This document shows, piece by piece, positions 46,608 through 59,812 of a DNA stretch of 64,000 nt. Made by a program: the position numbers and the translations under genes. The stretch is taken from assembly GCA_020310875.1 (NCBI GenBank), contig CM035433.1, positions 112,525,500 through 112,589,499 of the forward strand, in the 5' to 3' direction. A model generated the notes under the pieces. The model worked only from the letters and a program-made list of their open reading frames with translations. It was not told the DNA's origin and searched no databases. The number at the start of each line of letters is the position of its first letter. The first letter of the stretch is position 1. The DNA is from Ceratopteris richardii. Lineage: Eukaryota > Streptophyta > Polypodiopsida > Polypodiales > Pteridaceae.

Positions 46608-48040
46608 AATGTGAACTATTCTTTTATGCCATAGGTCCAAATCTATTATCCTCTTGTCTCCATATGTCACATACATTGAATGATGTGGCTAATTTATGTC
46701 TATTTGTGAACATTCTCCCTTGCTTCTTTACTTTTTCTATGAACTTGAAACATGCCTTTGGATCCTCAACAAAACAACCTTTTTCATTGAACCTAAATTG
46801 CTAGCTTTTTATACCATTTGACCTACTGAAGTCAAGTTTTTTGTAAAAGTAGGGACATATAATACCTATGATAAACACTTATCCCATCCATTCCCTTCCA
46901 AACTCATATCTCGAAGATGTTGAATGGTATGCTCTAAGTTGTCACATATTTCAACATGTGCTTGATGCTTTGGGACCTAAAAATCACAAAAAAGATCCTT
47001 TAGACATGACATATCATTGCTACATCCATTGTTACATACCATAAATCTTCACTAGCTTGTGTTGTATCTTCTCCATACCTCGTGGCAAGTAAATAATTAT
47101 TCCCTTGCTGGATGATGTGTTTGCATAATTACGTTGGCCTCTAGAATTTACTATTGTTTCTTTCATTCCCTAGTCTTTGAGCTCTATGATAGCATTCATT
47201 TGCAAAATGACCCGACATATTGCATACAAAACATTCATTTGGAGTGTGTTGTTCTCTTCCACCAAATCTTCCACTTCTTCCTTTATTTGTTGCTCTTCCA
47301 CATCTTTGAATTGTATTTTTTAGTTTTCCTTGACCTTCTTGGCTTCTTTCATATCTTCCTCATCCTCTTCTAGCACCTTGGTTGTGTCTTCCTCTTCCTC
47401 TACCTCCATACAACATTTGCCCTTGGCTATCCTTGGCATGATTACCACCAATGTTCATCTTTTCTGTCACCATGAGAGTGATTAGTTAATCAAAATTAGG
47501 AAGGGAGTCCCTTACATATAGTGAAGTTGTGAAGGCCCTCTATTTTTCATCATCTCTTAGTCCATTTAGGGTGTGGGCTACAAGATTGTGATCATGTGGG
47601 GCACAACCAATTGACCCTAATGCATGTGCAATATCTTTAACCTTTAATATGTAATCATTAAAACCTTAAGAAGGGACTTTTCTAAGATTATTTAGCTCAT
47701 CCTTGAGCTGAATTTTCCTAGCTTTTGTGGAGGTGGAATACAATCTCTCCAAGCACTTACACACCTTCTTTGATGTATCCAAATCCTGAATATGTCATAT
47801 CATGGAGTTGCTAATATGCTGAGGTAAAATTAAAATGAATATTTTATCCTTTTAATCCCACTCTCTCACTACTCTTCTCTGGTCATTGGTTGGATTTAAC
47901 TCATCTACATAGGGTTTTGGCTCTCCACCACTCACAAGTCCCCACAGACCTTGCCCTATCAAAAAATTTCTTAGTTTAAATCTCCATGGTTGGTGGTTTC
48001 TCTTTTTGAGCTTGTCAATCTAAGCATTGAGATAAGCCAT
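46608..48040 (-). pseudogene. Copia gag and start of pol, minus strand (5' half)
   Basis: The continuation of the copia at 41200-43592. From 48040 the minus strand encodes MAYLNA, then WRFKLRNFLIGQGLWGLVSG, STSTKARKIQLKDELNNLRK and LVAHTLNGLRDDEK, a copia gag (UBN2-type) pattern. A CCHC zinc knuckle CFVCNMSGHFANEC follows at about 47180-47222, with all ligands kept. Then comes the pre-integrase stretch with FNEKGCFVEDPKACFKFIEK, up to the inserted element. Scattered stops make it inactive. Confidence 0.85.
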
Positions 48041-48169
48041 GATGAGCCTCCCCCTTGATGCAATGAAGCTGAAATAGATGTCACTTACCTAAAAAAAATA
48101 GAGCTATTCCATTTGATGAAGTCTTATCTTTGATTCGATGACTTGTTTGCTTCCCTTTGTTGTTGATGC
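48041..48169. other. Junction between two copia remnants
   Basis: Short stretch without coding signal, probably leader or LTR remnants of the neighbouring copia elements. Confidence 0.3.
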
Positions 48170-51100
48170 ATGTTCTTTGCTTCTTTCCTTCGAAATTTGA
48201 TGAGGTATTTACTTGAATTCAGCAAATCCTTTTCCTATCTTGGATACAGGTGCACGATGATGAGAAAGTTATATGACCTTTGCATGAAGGACACAAATAG
48301 TGTTGTTGCTCAGATAAATGCGTTTGATGCTATATTCTCTCAGTTACAGACTTAGAAAATGGATATGAATAATGAAATGAAAGCAGTCATGTTTTTATGC
48401 ACCTTGCCATCATCTTGGGGATATATCATGCACATCTATTAGCAATAGTGCATCTAGTGGTAAACTAGTCAATGATGACATATGTGGAGCACTCTTGAGT
48501 GAGGAGATTTGTACAAAATCTATGGTCAGCACTAAGAACGAAGAAGCATATAAAGTTCATGATTCATACCATGGAAGGAATCAACAACATGGCAGAAGCA
48601 AGAACAAGGAATATAATGTTCGTGATATATACCAAGGAAAGAATCAGCAACACGGCAGGAGCAAGAATAGGGAAAAGAATGATCAATAGAATAAGAGTAG
48701 AACTAAATCAAGGGAGACGGATATCGAATGCCATTATTGTCATAAGAAAGGACACATTAAGGAAGACTCCTATGCATTAAAGAATGCTAAAGGTAAAGGA
48801 CAAAATGTTGATGGGCATGTTTCATAGCTATGTGCACCATCTGCTTCGATTGTGAAGATTGAAGAAATCAATGCTATTTATGATGATGTTGATGTGTTGA
48901 CACTTGACAATATTGTGCCCACTAAGGCTCTTATGGCTGATTCTCTTTCCCACACATGGTTTCTAGACTTAGGTGCTTCTTTCCATGTGATACCACATAG
49001 AGAATGGTTCTCTAATTATACAACAAAGTTTCTTGGTAACCCAAGACTTGGTGACTCTTACCAGTGTCATGTTGTGGGGATTGGAGATGTGGTTGTGCAG
49101 TTCTTTGATGGTTCAAAATTTACTATGCATAATGTATGCCATCTACCTTAGTTATCACATAGCTTGATGTCAATTGGTTAACTTGAAGACCTTGGTTAGA
49201 AGGTGGTTTTCTATGCCTAGTTTGTTTTCATATCAAAGTGCGATATGATTATTACAAAAGGAAAACAAAATGGCTTATCCTTTATTTGTATCACAGAAAG
49301 AGCACTTGTTGGGTATTACCAAATAGCTTGTGCCTTGTATTTGGCATGGCCATTTGGGCCACATATCTCATAGTTGCATGGAAAACATTTCCCGTTTTGG
49401 CTACTTAGTTGTGTTAACTTTTTCGGATTTTTCATTTTGTGAGAATTTTCAATATGGAAAGCAAACTAGGAATGTGCATAAGTCACACATTGAATCTTCA
49501 ACTTAGCCTTTAGATCATGTTCATATAGATGTGTGTGGTCCTATGGTCATAAGTTCATTAGGTGGTTTTCCTTACCTTATCACTTTCATAGATGATACTA
49601 CTAGAAAAGTCTGGGTATATCCTATCAAAGCTAAGGATGAGGTATTCGCTACCTTCAAAAAATGGTTTGCTTCAGTTGAGATTGAAAATGGAACTAATCT
49701 CAAGGCTTTACATTCAGATAATGGGGGTGAGTATACCTCACATGAATTCAACATTTTCTACAGTCTAGAGGAATTTGTAGAGATTTTAAAGCTCCTTATA
49801 GCTTTGTACAAAATCATGTAGGTGAAAGGATGAATAGAACTATTCAGGATAGAGTAGTTTCTATGCAACATCATGCAAACCTTTCACAAGGCTTTAAGGC
49901 AAAAGTAGTATTGACTATAGTTCACGTGATTAACCTTTCACCTAGTACTGCCAAAGTCCTCAAAGTGGCACAAGAGTTGTGGACAGGGAAGCCACAAAAT
50001 TATGATCATCCTCGAGTTTTTGGGTGTCAACCATATGTTCATATACCAAAAAATCTTAGACAAAACCCGTACCATAAGTCAGAGAGGATATTCTCAATGC
50101 AATGAGGATCATTGTCTCTACACACAGAGATGCTTAGATGCTAGCTTGATATGCTTAAAACTTTATTTTGTTGATAATATGTTGATTGGTGGAAAGTCTT
50201 CTTATGAGTTCTCATTTCTTAAAAAGAAGTGGAGTGAGACATTTGATATGAAGGATCTGGGGGATGCCAAACATATTCTTGGCATGCGCATTACTCGTGA
50301 TAGGAGTAAAAAATGCATATACTTGTCTCAAAGTGAGTACATATCCAAAGTCTTCACATGTTCAATATGCAGGGTGGAAAGGCATTGAGTGCACCTTTAA
50401 CCACATATGTGAAATTGAGCAAAGATGATTGCCCCAAATTAGATTAGGGAAATGAATTCATGACCAAAATTCCTTATCCCTCTGTTGTTGGTAGTCTCAT
50501 GTATTCTATGGTAGCTATAAGACTAGACATTGCATCTGTAGTGGGAGTTGTGAGTAGATGTATGTCTAAAACTGGCAAGAAGCATTGGGAAGTGGTCAAG
50601 TTGATTTTGAGATATCTGAGTGGCACTAAGGAAAAGTTTCTATGTTTAGATAGAGGACATGTATCCATTATTGCTTACACAGGTTCTAATTATGTTGGCT
50701 GTGTAGACAATCAAAAGTCTACATCATTGTACATTTTCCATTATGCTAGAGGTTCTATCTCTTGGAGATGTCATCCTTAAGGATTTACAACTCTTTCCTT
50801 GACAAAATTAGAGTATGTTTGAGGCATGTACGGAAGCATTGTGTCTTTCTCATCTTGCTTGTGATGTGGGTCTACCTCAACATGTGCCTCCTTTGCTAAG
50901 TGATTTTCATAGTGCCATTTCTTTGTCTAATAATTTCATCTATCATGCAAAGACCAAGCATATTGAGGTGAGGTATCACTTCATTAGAGATTGCTTAGCC
51001 ATTGAGTGCATTATTCTTGAGAATGTTCATACTTGAGATAATGTTGCAGATGCTTGCACCAAAGCTCTACCACTAGATAGCTTTTGACACTGTTGTCACT
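48170..51100 (+). pseudogene. Ty1/copia gag-pol remnant, plus strand
   Basis: A gag part with LYDLCMKDTNSVVAQINAFD is followed by a duplicated basic stretch (HGRNQQHGRSKN and QGKNQQHGRSKN). The zinc knuckle CHYCHKKGHIKEDS has lost its last Cys. Protease: TWFLDLGASFHVIPHREWF, where the usual D-S/T-G reads D-L-G. Integrase: MCGPMVISSLGGFPYLITFI and NRTIQDRVVSMQHHANLSQG. The first half of RT is missing. What remains has LYFVDNMLIGG (second catalytic Asp lost), KKWSETFDMKDLGDAKHILG and the RNase H part YTGSNYVGCVDNQKSTSLY. It is inactive. Confidence 0.85.
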
Positions 51101-52690
51101 TGATGGGGGTTACTTGATTCATGATCTTACACAACTACTTATATATTGTGTAGCATACTAGTTCAACTAGGACTAATTATTTTAGTCGAAGCATTAAGTA
51201 TAGTTTACTCGTAGAGATAAGTCATAGTAGGGATTTTTCTCTATAGGAACTAACTCTAGCTTACTCCTAGAGGAATACTCTTGTTTGATCTTTTAGGTTG
51301 CCTAGATAAGAATGGCACTATTCTATCAAAGGTAGAAAGGATATCATTTAGTCACCATGGTTAGATTGCGTCTCACCTGAGGATTTTAAATTGAGAAGTT
51401 GTTATGACTATCCCTACTGATGGTCTTTGACTGTATGAGGAAGATTTAATTATTGGAATTGGAGTCTAGAAGGAGAGTAATGATTTCTCATTCTAGAGTT
51501 GGAAGAGATGTGGATAAATTTGACCTGTGGAAGGAGAAATCTCTTATTTGGTTTTAAGTTATTAGGATGATGATTTAGCATCGTTTAAGATAGCTGGTAC
51601 GTATTAGAATTTTTTATTTCTCATAGAAGAATGTTCTTTTCATTTATATGGAAAACTAAGAAAATAGAAAGATTAGAGTTTAGAGTTTGCAGTTGCATCA
51701 TAATGCTGATTGTGTGTCTTCAAATAGGATTTAGTCCAATCTATATATAGACAAACCAATGATATTTTAGTTAGGATGATCGATTCATATTAACAAATGG
51801 ATAATTTAGGTCATAAGTAATTCTTGAGAGGACACTTAAGTTTAGGAAAACCTAGAGTGACATGATTGCAAGTGTATCATATTGGTTCAAGATGGCTTCG
51901 AAATCATTTTGGTAAGGGAATTTGTTTTGTAATTTTATGGTTTAGTATTTCCATAAAATTCCACACTTGTCTTTCACATTATTGCTCCACCAGAGAAACA
52001 TTTTGTTTTATGGAGTAAGATCATCTGAATGATGTTGATGGGAGTGCTAGTCCAAAATTTAGGTGCTTATGTTAGGAGATAGTAGATACTTCTAAAGAAA
52101 ATTTTCCACCCTTTTTTTTGCATTCTGAAGAGTGTCCTATGGAAGCGACCATTAGAGAATCTTTTCCATACGGCTTAAAAATCCATTTCTCACATGCTTT
52201 CCAATGACATTTTGAGGGCAAAATGGAGCTAAGGGTAAGGAAATAAAGGTTATGAAACTTAATATGGAAATAGGTGGCTAATAAGTATTGGAATAAGCAC
52301 CACACTTTAAAGGCGTGATTGATTGAAAAAACAAGGTGAGAATAGTTTCTCACCTACATGCAAGAACCCTATAAAAGATGGTTGCAAGGCGGGTGGAATG
52401 GAAATGTCATCTGAAGTGTGTCTCTCTCCTCATACATGGATCTCTATGGATATCTCATCATCCATTTCATGATGCAAAAACAACCAAATGTATCTCCTAC
52501 TAAGGCAACTTCTCAACATGCACAAGTTTTGAACACAAACAAAAATCATTCCAGCTTTTGATGTAGATATTCAGGATGCACTTATTGATGAGAGAGCATA
52601 TATTGATGATGCAAAATTTGTGTGAAAATGGTTGGTACAAACTTTGAGAGATAGTACTAAGTTTGATGCATCTTTTCATTTTTGTATTCG
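51101..52690. other. No identifiable gene
   Basis: AT-rich DNA. The first part may be 3' LTR sequence of the preceding copia, but no second LTR was recognised. Confidence 0.35.
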
Positions 52691-52739
52691 GAGGATTCAA
52701 TGTTGTTTCCCTTGCATTTGATTGCTATGCCATCTCTAG

Positions 52740-53400
52740 CCTTTGTGATGACAAAGGACATTTTTCCTTCCTTGAAGCATAAACTTTCAAAAAATTAATC
52801 GATTGCTATGCAATCAGAAGTTGATGCTACATCGAATAATTATACTTATTATTCATGTGATGTGCCTGCTAGTAAGAAGCCCATTAGCACTAAATGGTTC
52901 TATAAGTTGAAGCACAAGGCTGATCTAAGTGAATGAAATGCTTCTCACTCATTAGGGTTGGAAATTATGACACTCATGTTTCCACAAGTGGTCTTTGATT
53001 CATGCTCCATGGCTCATGCATTACTTAGTTGAGCAGTAAACAACCTATCTATGGACACTTCTAGTTGTAAGGCTAAGTAAAGAGTAGCTTTCATAGCTAC
53101 ATTTGAGTGTGTATGGCTCATAGTCATTATGGATGACTTGGGTTTATTAACATCTTTGCCACCACCATATTTACCAATCATTGTGAGGAACCGAGTCTTC
53201 CACGCTTGCATTAAGAAAGATTTTTCCAAAACTTTGGGATTACTCCATTTTATGGATTGACATTAATCCACTTTGGTTGTAAGCTCCTCATACATGAGTG
53301 TCAACCCCTTACTCACTACATCACTCCCAAAGGGATTCTTTAATATACTTCAATAGTGATGTGTGTGAGGATACTTTGGAATAGAAGGGAGCTTTTTATT
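52740..53400 (+). pseudogene. Copia RT/RNase H fragment
   Basis: SIAMQSEVDATSNNYTYYSC leads to DVPASKKPISTKWFYKLKHK, the well-conserved entry to copia RT (KPIGTKWVYKLK-type). After a large gap comes VNNLSMDTSSCKAK and VAFIATFECVWLIVIMDDLG, the RNase H end (LSSTEAEY..A..E..WL..LL.DLG). Only these two pieces survive. Confidence 0.75.
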
Positions 53401-56400
53401 GCTCTTTAGGAGTTCCTGCCCAGCTTGTATAGATGCCCATAAATCTAAAGGATCACTTATAGTATACACTTAATAATATTCTTATAATATTCTTCTAATG
53501 TTCTTCTTCTTCCTCATGTTGCTGGTGCACTCTAATCCCCAAACTTCAACATCAACATTATTCAAACAATGTGTAAAAAAATGCCTTCCACAATTTAACT
53601 CCTAATTTTATAGGAAAGAAGTAAAAATGCTAAATGAATGACTAAAGGAGTGCATTGTTTTAAAAAAAATCTCGTATGAATTTAAGGTAGTCCATATCAA
53701 TACTCAACTTAAGATTCATATCAATACTCTTTCAAGGATCCCCAACATCAAGTGCAATGATTAAGATACAAAACTTAGACAAATAGGAATCATTGTATAC
53801 CCACAAGAATAATCTGTTGATGGATTATTCAAAATCTCAATCCATGCATCTTGAGTGCTCTAAGAGGTGTATGCCAAAAGCAAATATTAAAAGAGTATCA
53901 AGCCTAATCTTGTAGTTGCTTGAGGGCAAAAAGTGCATTTAATAGATTACTTTTAAGTAGGCTAGACTAGCCTTTTTTTTAAGGCCCAGTAGGGTCATCT
54001 CTCTCTTCTGCAAAAGAAAGAAAGAGAGATTCCACTTTACACATCATCAAATCTGTCCATCTTTGTGATCAAAAAATGACTTTTTTTGGAAAATTCACAT
54101 ATTTAGTTATTGCTTACTAGAAAGGGCCCATTTCTTAATATACATGTTAGAAGGTACTTTTTTATATACCTTTTTTAATAAAACCACTCAAAATAGTTCC
54201 TTTTTCAAACTCCCTCCAAAATATAAGTGCCATATCATCAAACTTGTAACTTTCCTTACTGTAAAAAATGTGTTTTCCAAATTTTTATCATTTTCACTCA
54301 CAGAGAATGGAAAGCATCACCTCGACCCATACACATATTGAGAAGGTATTTTCCTCTATGTACATATACTGCTTAGTCCATTATACATAGACTTCTATGT
54401 ACATATACTTCTTAGTCCTCTATGTACATATACTTATTATCCTCTTCTCTCTCTCTCTCCATCTCTCTTACCATCTGAATTCTAGGAGCCATGGGGTACT
54501 CGAACAATTTTCTCCAAGGAAAAGATTTAACATTAATGGAATCACTCACAACGATTTTTTTCTGCCTTGAGATTCATGTCCAAGTAGGTGGCTCATTCTA
54601 TCCTTGTGATCCAAGATCTAGTATTTATATAATGTTCCAATATTCATTTATTATTTTTTAGAAGCAAAAATAAGCAATACCATCATTGAAAGCTCTTTCA
54701 CGTGGAGTGGGAGGACATAGACATCATATTCTTCCAACGAGGTATGAATTTTTCTTGATTCTCATATTTGCAAAAGAATGAAACCAATATTTCCCTTCCA
54801 TAATTAATTCATCTTAGAAATAAGTGCTTCATGAAAACCAAAGAAGCACTTTAAATTGTAAAATAGTTTGATTTACTTACTTCTTCTTTTCAAAAGAATG
54901 ACACCAATATTACACTTTATGCATAGGAAAATGTGTGTGAAAGTTTTCTCCATGCTTATAGAAGTTATTCATTAGGAAGATGAATTATAATGAGGACATG
55001 ATTAATATTTCAACAAAATGCTTACACATAAAAGAAAATATGCCTAGGTATGTTTAGCATGCAACCATGACCATGAATTCAATGAAGAACTCATATCCTT
55101 AGTTGATGAAGAACTCATATCCATATGCTTCTGTTTGTACAAAACAAAAAAAATAAATTTTTAATCTATAGAGACTTCAAAAATCAAAGTTTTTCTTCTA
55201 GAATAAAAGCTACCTCTATTGATTTTCTTTTGACATCCCTTTCTTAATTTTATCTTATATATGATTATCTTTTTGGTACACGTTGTGGTGATAGACTCAA
55301 ATTCATATTAAAGCTACTTATCATCAATGACTTGGAATAGTGAAAGATAAATTACATTCTAGATTTAGATGTTGTTTGTTTCTTTAGGTTGTGCTCATTT
55401 TATTCATTGAAATATTACATGGTGTATTATCATATGCAGAATTTTAATGTATCAATTTGTATCAGTCAAGATTCTAGTACACTAGTAATGGAAAGGTCCC
55501 ATTACAAATCTAATAGTAATTTCTTAAAAAGTACACGTCATATTAGTGGTTCTATGCATGTTGACTAGTTGGAATAATACTCACTCGGTTTTCTTCAAAC
55601 AATTTTTGCAAGATTTTGACAATTAGAAATGTTTTCATGAAAATTACAACACAATGTTGCAAGTGAAAATTAGCGGCTATCAACAAGACCTTTGCATCAT
55701 GATCAATGTCATGCACAAAATGTCTGTGAGAGTTCAACTTGGAAATGAAGTTATATAAAAGGCATCATTTGATTATTTAATACTAACAAGTTTTTGTGGT
55801 ATATCCTATCCATGTTCAAGGTACACAATGACCACCTTGGATGGAGCCCCATTAGAGAGAATGAAGTGATGGATGCAGCCCCATCAGAGAGGATGAAGTG
55901 GTCTACATGCAATAGAGGTCACCATATAGTCATAGAGTGGTTCAATATGACAGGCTGAAGTCTATTAAAAATATCAAAGTATTTCATAGCCTCATCCATA
56001 GAATCCTTCTTGAGAGCATGACGAAGATCAACCACCATAGATGTTACCATTCAAATAAAGATTCTAAGGACATGCAAAATGAGGAAGAATAGATCCATTG
56101 CTTACTAGTGATGAACCATTTGAACTCTATATACCTCCAATAGAACATGGTAGATGAAACATGACGTAGCCATTCCAAGTCATCCAACATCACATCAAGT
56201 GGAGGCTAGAAAGTCACCACTACAAGGTTAAAGCACACTAACCACATATGAGAAAAGAGAGAAAATAAAACCTATGCCATAAATTGTGCCACAATGTCAA
56301 TCAAGGCATACATGTAAAATGAATAAGAATTATCAACCACATCATAGATCATATGTAGTGCAACTTGAAGTTGCTCCTAATGTGGAAGCAGCAAAAAAGT

Positions 56401-56559
56401 GAGGAAACATCATAGAACCTTTGTGCTTCAAAGTTAATGCACTAGACTATTGATATAATCAATAACATCTAAAGCCATCCAAGAGGAAGTATATGCATTC
56501 CTTAGTTCTATTTTGAAAGATGTTAACTTGTGTGTAGCTCATGTGAAGATGATGACTAT
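53401..56559. other. No identifiable gene
   Basis: AT-rich sequence with only short frames. A CTCTCTCTCT run lies near 54450. A small duplication near 55840-55900 repeats GCCCCATYAGAGAGRATGAA. Nothing else stood out. Confidence 0.35.
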
Positions 56560-57230
56560 ACAACCAAAGAAATTAGATGGGACCATACATGATTATGTAA
56601 TCATTCTTGTTGAAGAGATACATTTTGTAAAATGAAATTTTCATTATGAGAATCTACTTTTTCATCATCATTCTTACACATATTCAAGTCCATATTGATC
56701 TATATCATGTGTTCACAATTGTATCCAATTGTTTAATGATGGTATGTGTGCAAAAAAAAAAAAAATAAGATTCAAAACTCATCTTTCATTGTACACCTAA
56801 GTTGTGCACATAATAAGTTTCATGGACCTAAAATTTGAAAGAAAGTTGTATTTCCACTGACCACATGGTATTCAAATTGGTTCAAGACTTCCATGGTCAC
56901 CATCCCCCATCAAAAGGATCATCATCAGAGTCAAAAGAGGACTACTATCCATCATGAGATTCATGCCCTTGATTCTATACCTACATATACTAAAAACCTT
57001 TTCTAGTTCCATCATGGATATCAATCATCATCGTGTTCCAGTACAACATATCAAGAACTCTAAAAATACCGATAGCTATGAAGATTCAAATTCTAGAAAA
57101 TCTCATAGTCACATAACCACTTTGCATGGAACTTGTCACTTTGAGAGGAAGGTGATCTTAGAGACACAAAGGAAAATCCTAAAACCTTACATTTTATGAA
57201 AATGTATATATATATATCATGATTGGTTCA

Positions 57231-57305
57231 AAATTTGGAGAAATTAATCCTACCATTGCATCTAGAACATGCCGAAACCCTAAGATTGTCTATCTATTTG
57301 TTTGA
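57231..57305 (+). repeat. Relative of the left arm of the 2795-3275 foldback
   Basis: ATTTGGAGAAATTAATCCTA then CCATTGCATCTAGAACATGC and CGAAACCCTAAGATTGTCT closely match 2880-2942. The matching right arm is not present here. Instead, a different hairpin follows within 30 bases. Confidence 0.8.
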
Positions 57306-57331
57306 TTTTGACACCTGGACTCTTGATAATG

Positions 57332-57432
57332 TCAAAAAGCACCTAAAAAGGGAAAACCATAGAAACGCTGAATAGGCCTCTAGAGAGGCCTATCCCACGT
57401 TTCTGTGGTTGCCCCTTTTTTGGTGCTTTTGA
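57332..57432. repeat. Type-2 hairpin, copy 1 (~100 bp)
   Basis: The left arm is TCAAAAAGCACCTAAAAAGG, then ..ACCATAGAAACG..ATAGGCCTCT. The right arm is AGAGGCCTAT..CGTTTCTGTGGT, then CCCTTTTTTGGTGCTTTTGA. The arms are about 48 bp and the loop only 2-3 bases, centred near 57382. Confidence 0.9.
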
Positions 57433-57820
57433 GGTCATGCAAGGTCATTAATGGTGGAAGTAAAAATTCTTTCTTGCAAATTTTAGGGAAATTGATGAAC
57501 TATACAACCCAAGAAACTAGATAAGACCATATACGACTATGTGATCATTCTTCTTGAAGAGATATTTTGTACTATAAGATTAGGTTTATGTTTAATATAC
57601 TTTTTCATAACCTTTCTTACAAAGGCTCAAGTCCACATTGATCTATATCATATGTTCACAGTTGTATGCACTCAATCCAACATGCTATGTGTGCAAAACA
57701 ACTAGTTTATGGTTATAAAATCATTTTTCCATTGGTAAATTGAGTTGAGCACACAATGAGTTTCATGGACCTTAAATTTGTAATAATAAAGTTCCATATC
57801 CACTAGAAATAAACTTCCAT

Positions 57821-57937
57821 GGCCTCAAAAGCACCAAAAAAGGGCATCCACAGAAACACATGATAGGCCTCTATAAAAATTTTGCAGAGGCATATCCTAC
57901 ATTTCTGTGGCTCCCCTTTTTTGTTGCTTTTGAGGCC
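57821..57937. repeat. Type-2 hairpin, copy 2 (~117 bp)
   Basis: The arms are GGCCTCAAAAGCACCAAAAA..CCACAGAAACA..ATAGGCCTCT and AGAGGCATAT..ATTTCTGTGG..CTTTTTTGTTGCTTTTGAG then GCC. They are about 50 bp each with a ~12-base loop. It is the same family as 57332-57432. Confidence 0.9.
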
Positions 57938-59190
57938 ATGCACCGTTATTTTTAGTTGATATGAAACATTATTCTTAAAAGTTTCAAGGTAATGGAACTT
58001 ATCTCTAACAACTCACTTACTCTATAGTGATCCATGCATATGTAGGTGCTACAATGGGAGTAATATATAGACAAACATAGTTGGGTGAGATAAAATAGCA
58101 TGAAAAATATAATTTTTGATAATATCTTCATGTCTCGAAGTCTTGTTCTGCCTCTGAACCCCACCTAAGGTGGAAATCCCCTTTAAACTCCTCCCATTAA
58201 GGTTCTATGAAGAAATTCCATGGCACCAGAGGGCCTTTATTTTGACCTCGAATGGCAATCAAATTGGTAAAAATTTTATGTCCCACTTATCTCATGGCCT
58301 TGATCACAAAGACCATGTATTACCATAAATGTTCACATATAAACCTCATCTAGATTAGAAGTTAAGGTTCCATGGATATTTGTGCTCTCAAAGTGGTTTC
58401 TCCTCATAACGGGGGCCTTATAACTTAGACCACCATTGAGCATTTGTGGTTCCTTGAGGATTATGTGTTGAGTATATCTAACATGAATGACCCTTTTGAG
58501 TTATATCCTTTTTAATTTCAAACTTTCTAAATGATCATCTATTCAAAAAAATTAACTACTAACAAGTCAATGAATGTGAACTTGAACATACTCTGTATAA
58601 AAGTGAAAGTTGAATAATCACCAAGACACTTATAAATGCATAGTTTTAGACTACAAAAATGTGAAAGTAGACATGTTTTCATTACAAATATCAATTCTTA
58701 CAAAATTTCCAGATCATTGATATCAATGTTTGTACAACTTGAATTGCTTGCAAATGCAAGAAATCATCACAAGATTTGTGGTGCTCATCCATGGTGTAAA
58801 GTATTTCTCGACCACTTCTAGATCCAAAAAGATTTTTAGATCTCTTGGTAGGAGCAAAGGAATTAGAGAACTTTTTTTCTCTTGTCCATACTTAGTTTGG
58901 AAGAATGTGAAAAGAGTCCTCATGCTAAACAAACTGATAAGCTAGAAATAAGACACACTTTGTGACACTCTTGAATGTAACCAAAAGCAAAGCCCTCTAG
59001 AAAATTTAGAAGGAAATATGTGTCAATAACTCCAATTGCTCTTCCAAAGATTGATCCATTGAGAAATCTATAGATTGCTTGGGTAGAAGAATAACAAATT
59101 TGTGAGTAATCCACCCTTCAAATAGACGAGGTTGTTTGCTTTCTAGAATAACAAGTTGAAAGAGAGTGGATCTTGCATGGAAGCGACATG
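57938..59190. other. No identifiable gene
   Basis: Only short frames without recognisable motifs. Minus-strand DNA near 58950-59190 has a ~60-codon open stretch (LESKQPRLFEGWITHKFVIL) of unknown nature. Confidence 0.35.
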
Positions 59191-59799
59191 TCACTCTAGC
59201 ACAATGGTGAGTACCAATGTGAGAAGATTCACCTCATAATTGTCAATCCGTGGAGACGTGAGGACTAGTATGACGACTATGAGCAAGTGAAGGCACAAGT
59301 GTGTGAGTGAGAAGCACACAAGCATGCACACACATACACACACACGCGCACACAAGGCAAGAACAAGGAGAGGAACAATGGAGTTCTTTGCATTAGTCAA
59401 AAAGTCTCTTACATAAGCTCAATTCACAAACAATCTAACCTCAAAAATGAGCTCTCTAGCTCTTTTTATAGTTTTCTAACTAGCTTTGGTCTTGTCCAGA
59501 CCTAGTGTCCGGCCTAGTTAAAAATTAGGTTCTAGAACCTATTTGAGGGCTCAAACAAAGTCTAAAAATTATGAAAATTGATATGTAGCTAGTTCTAATA
59601 CTCCTCAAGCTCGAGGACTCCTCGGCTTGCACAAAATGGAGTCTATTCTACCAAAAACGGAATTTACAATGTTTGTGTAGTGATTAAAATCACTTGAGTT
59701 GTAAATGGTCCATGGAAAAAATGATTTGGCCTTGTTGCCGTATTGTGCATGACTCCTCTGTTGCGCTAGTATGCTCTTCATCTGACTTGTATGCCAACA
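59191..59799 (-). mobile_element. Probable 3' LTR of the Pro-rich-ORF element
   Basis: On the minus strand TGTTGGCATACAAGTCAGAT starts right after a polypurine tract. A TATA-like ACTATAAAAAGA lies at 59461-59472, followed by a C/T-rich leader and a short CA/GT run (59320-59355). The outer end is not determined, and no second LTR lies inside the window. Confidence 0.6.
59320..59355. repeat. (CA)n-type microsatellite
   Basis: Mixed CACACA/CGCGCA repeats within the presumed LTR. Confidence 0.85.
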
Positions 59800-59812
59800 C
59801 GCCCCCCTTCCT
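59800..59812 (-). promoter_or_regulatory. Polypurine tract next to ORF stop
   Basis: AGGAAGGGGGGCG (minus strand) lies between the ORF stop codon and the LTR start TGTTGG. It is the usual plus-strand primer of LTR retrotransposons. It shows that the upstream ORF is the last one of the element. Confidence 0.75.

Larger units (their letters stand above)
56560..57813. repeat. ~940-bp segmental duplication
   Basis: Sequence at 56560-56895 recurs in diverged form at 57500-57813. Shared landmarks are GACCATA, TCATTCTT.TTGAAGAGATA, TTGATCTATATCAT, GTTCACA.TTGTAT, and AGTTTCATGGACCT then AAATTTG. The interval between the copies contains the hairpin at 57332, and the second copy ends at another hairpin of the same family. 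Confidence 0.8.
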
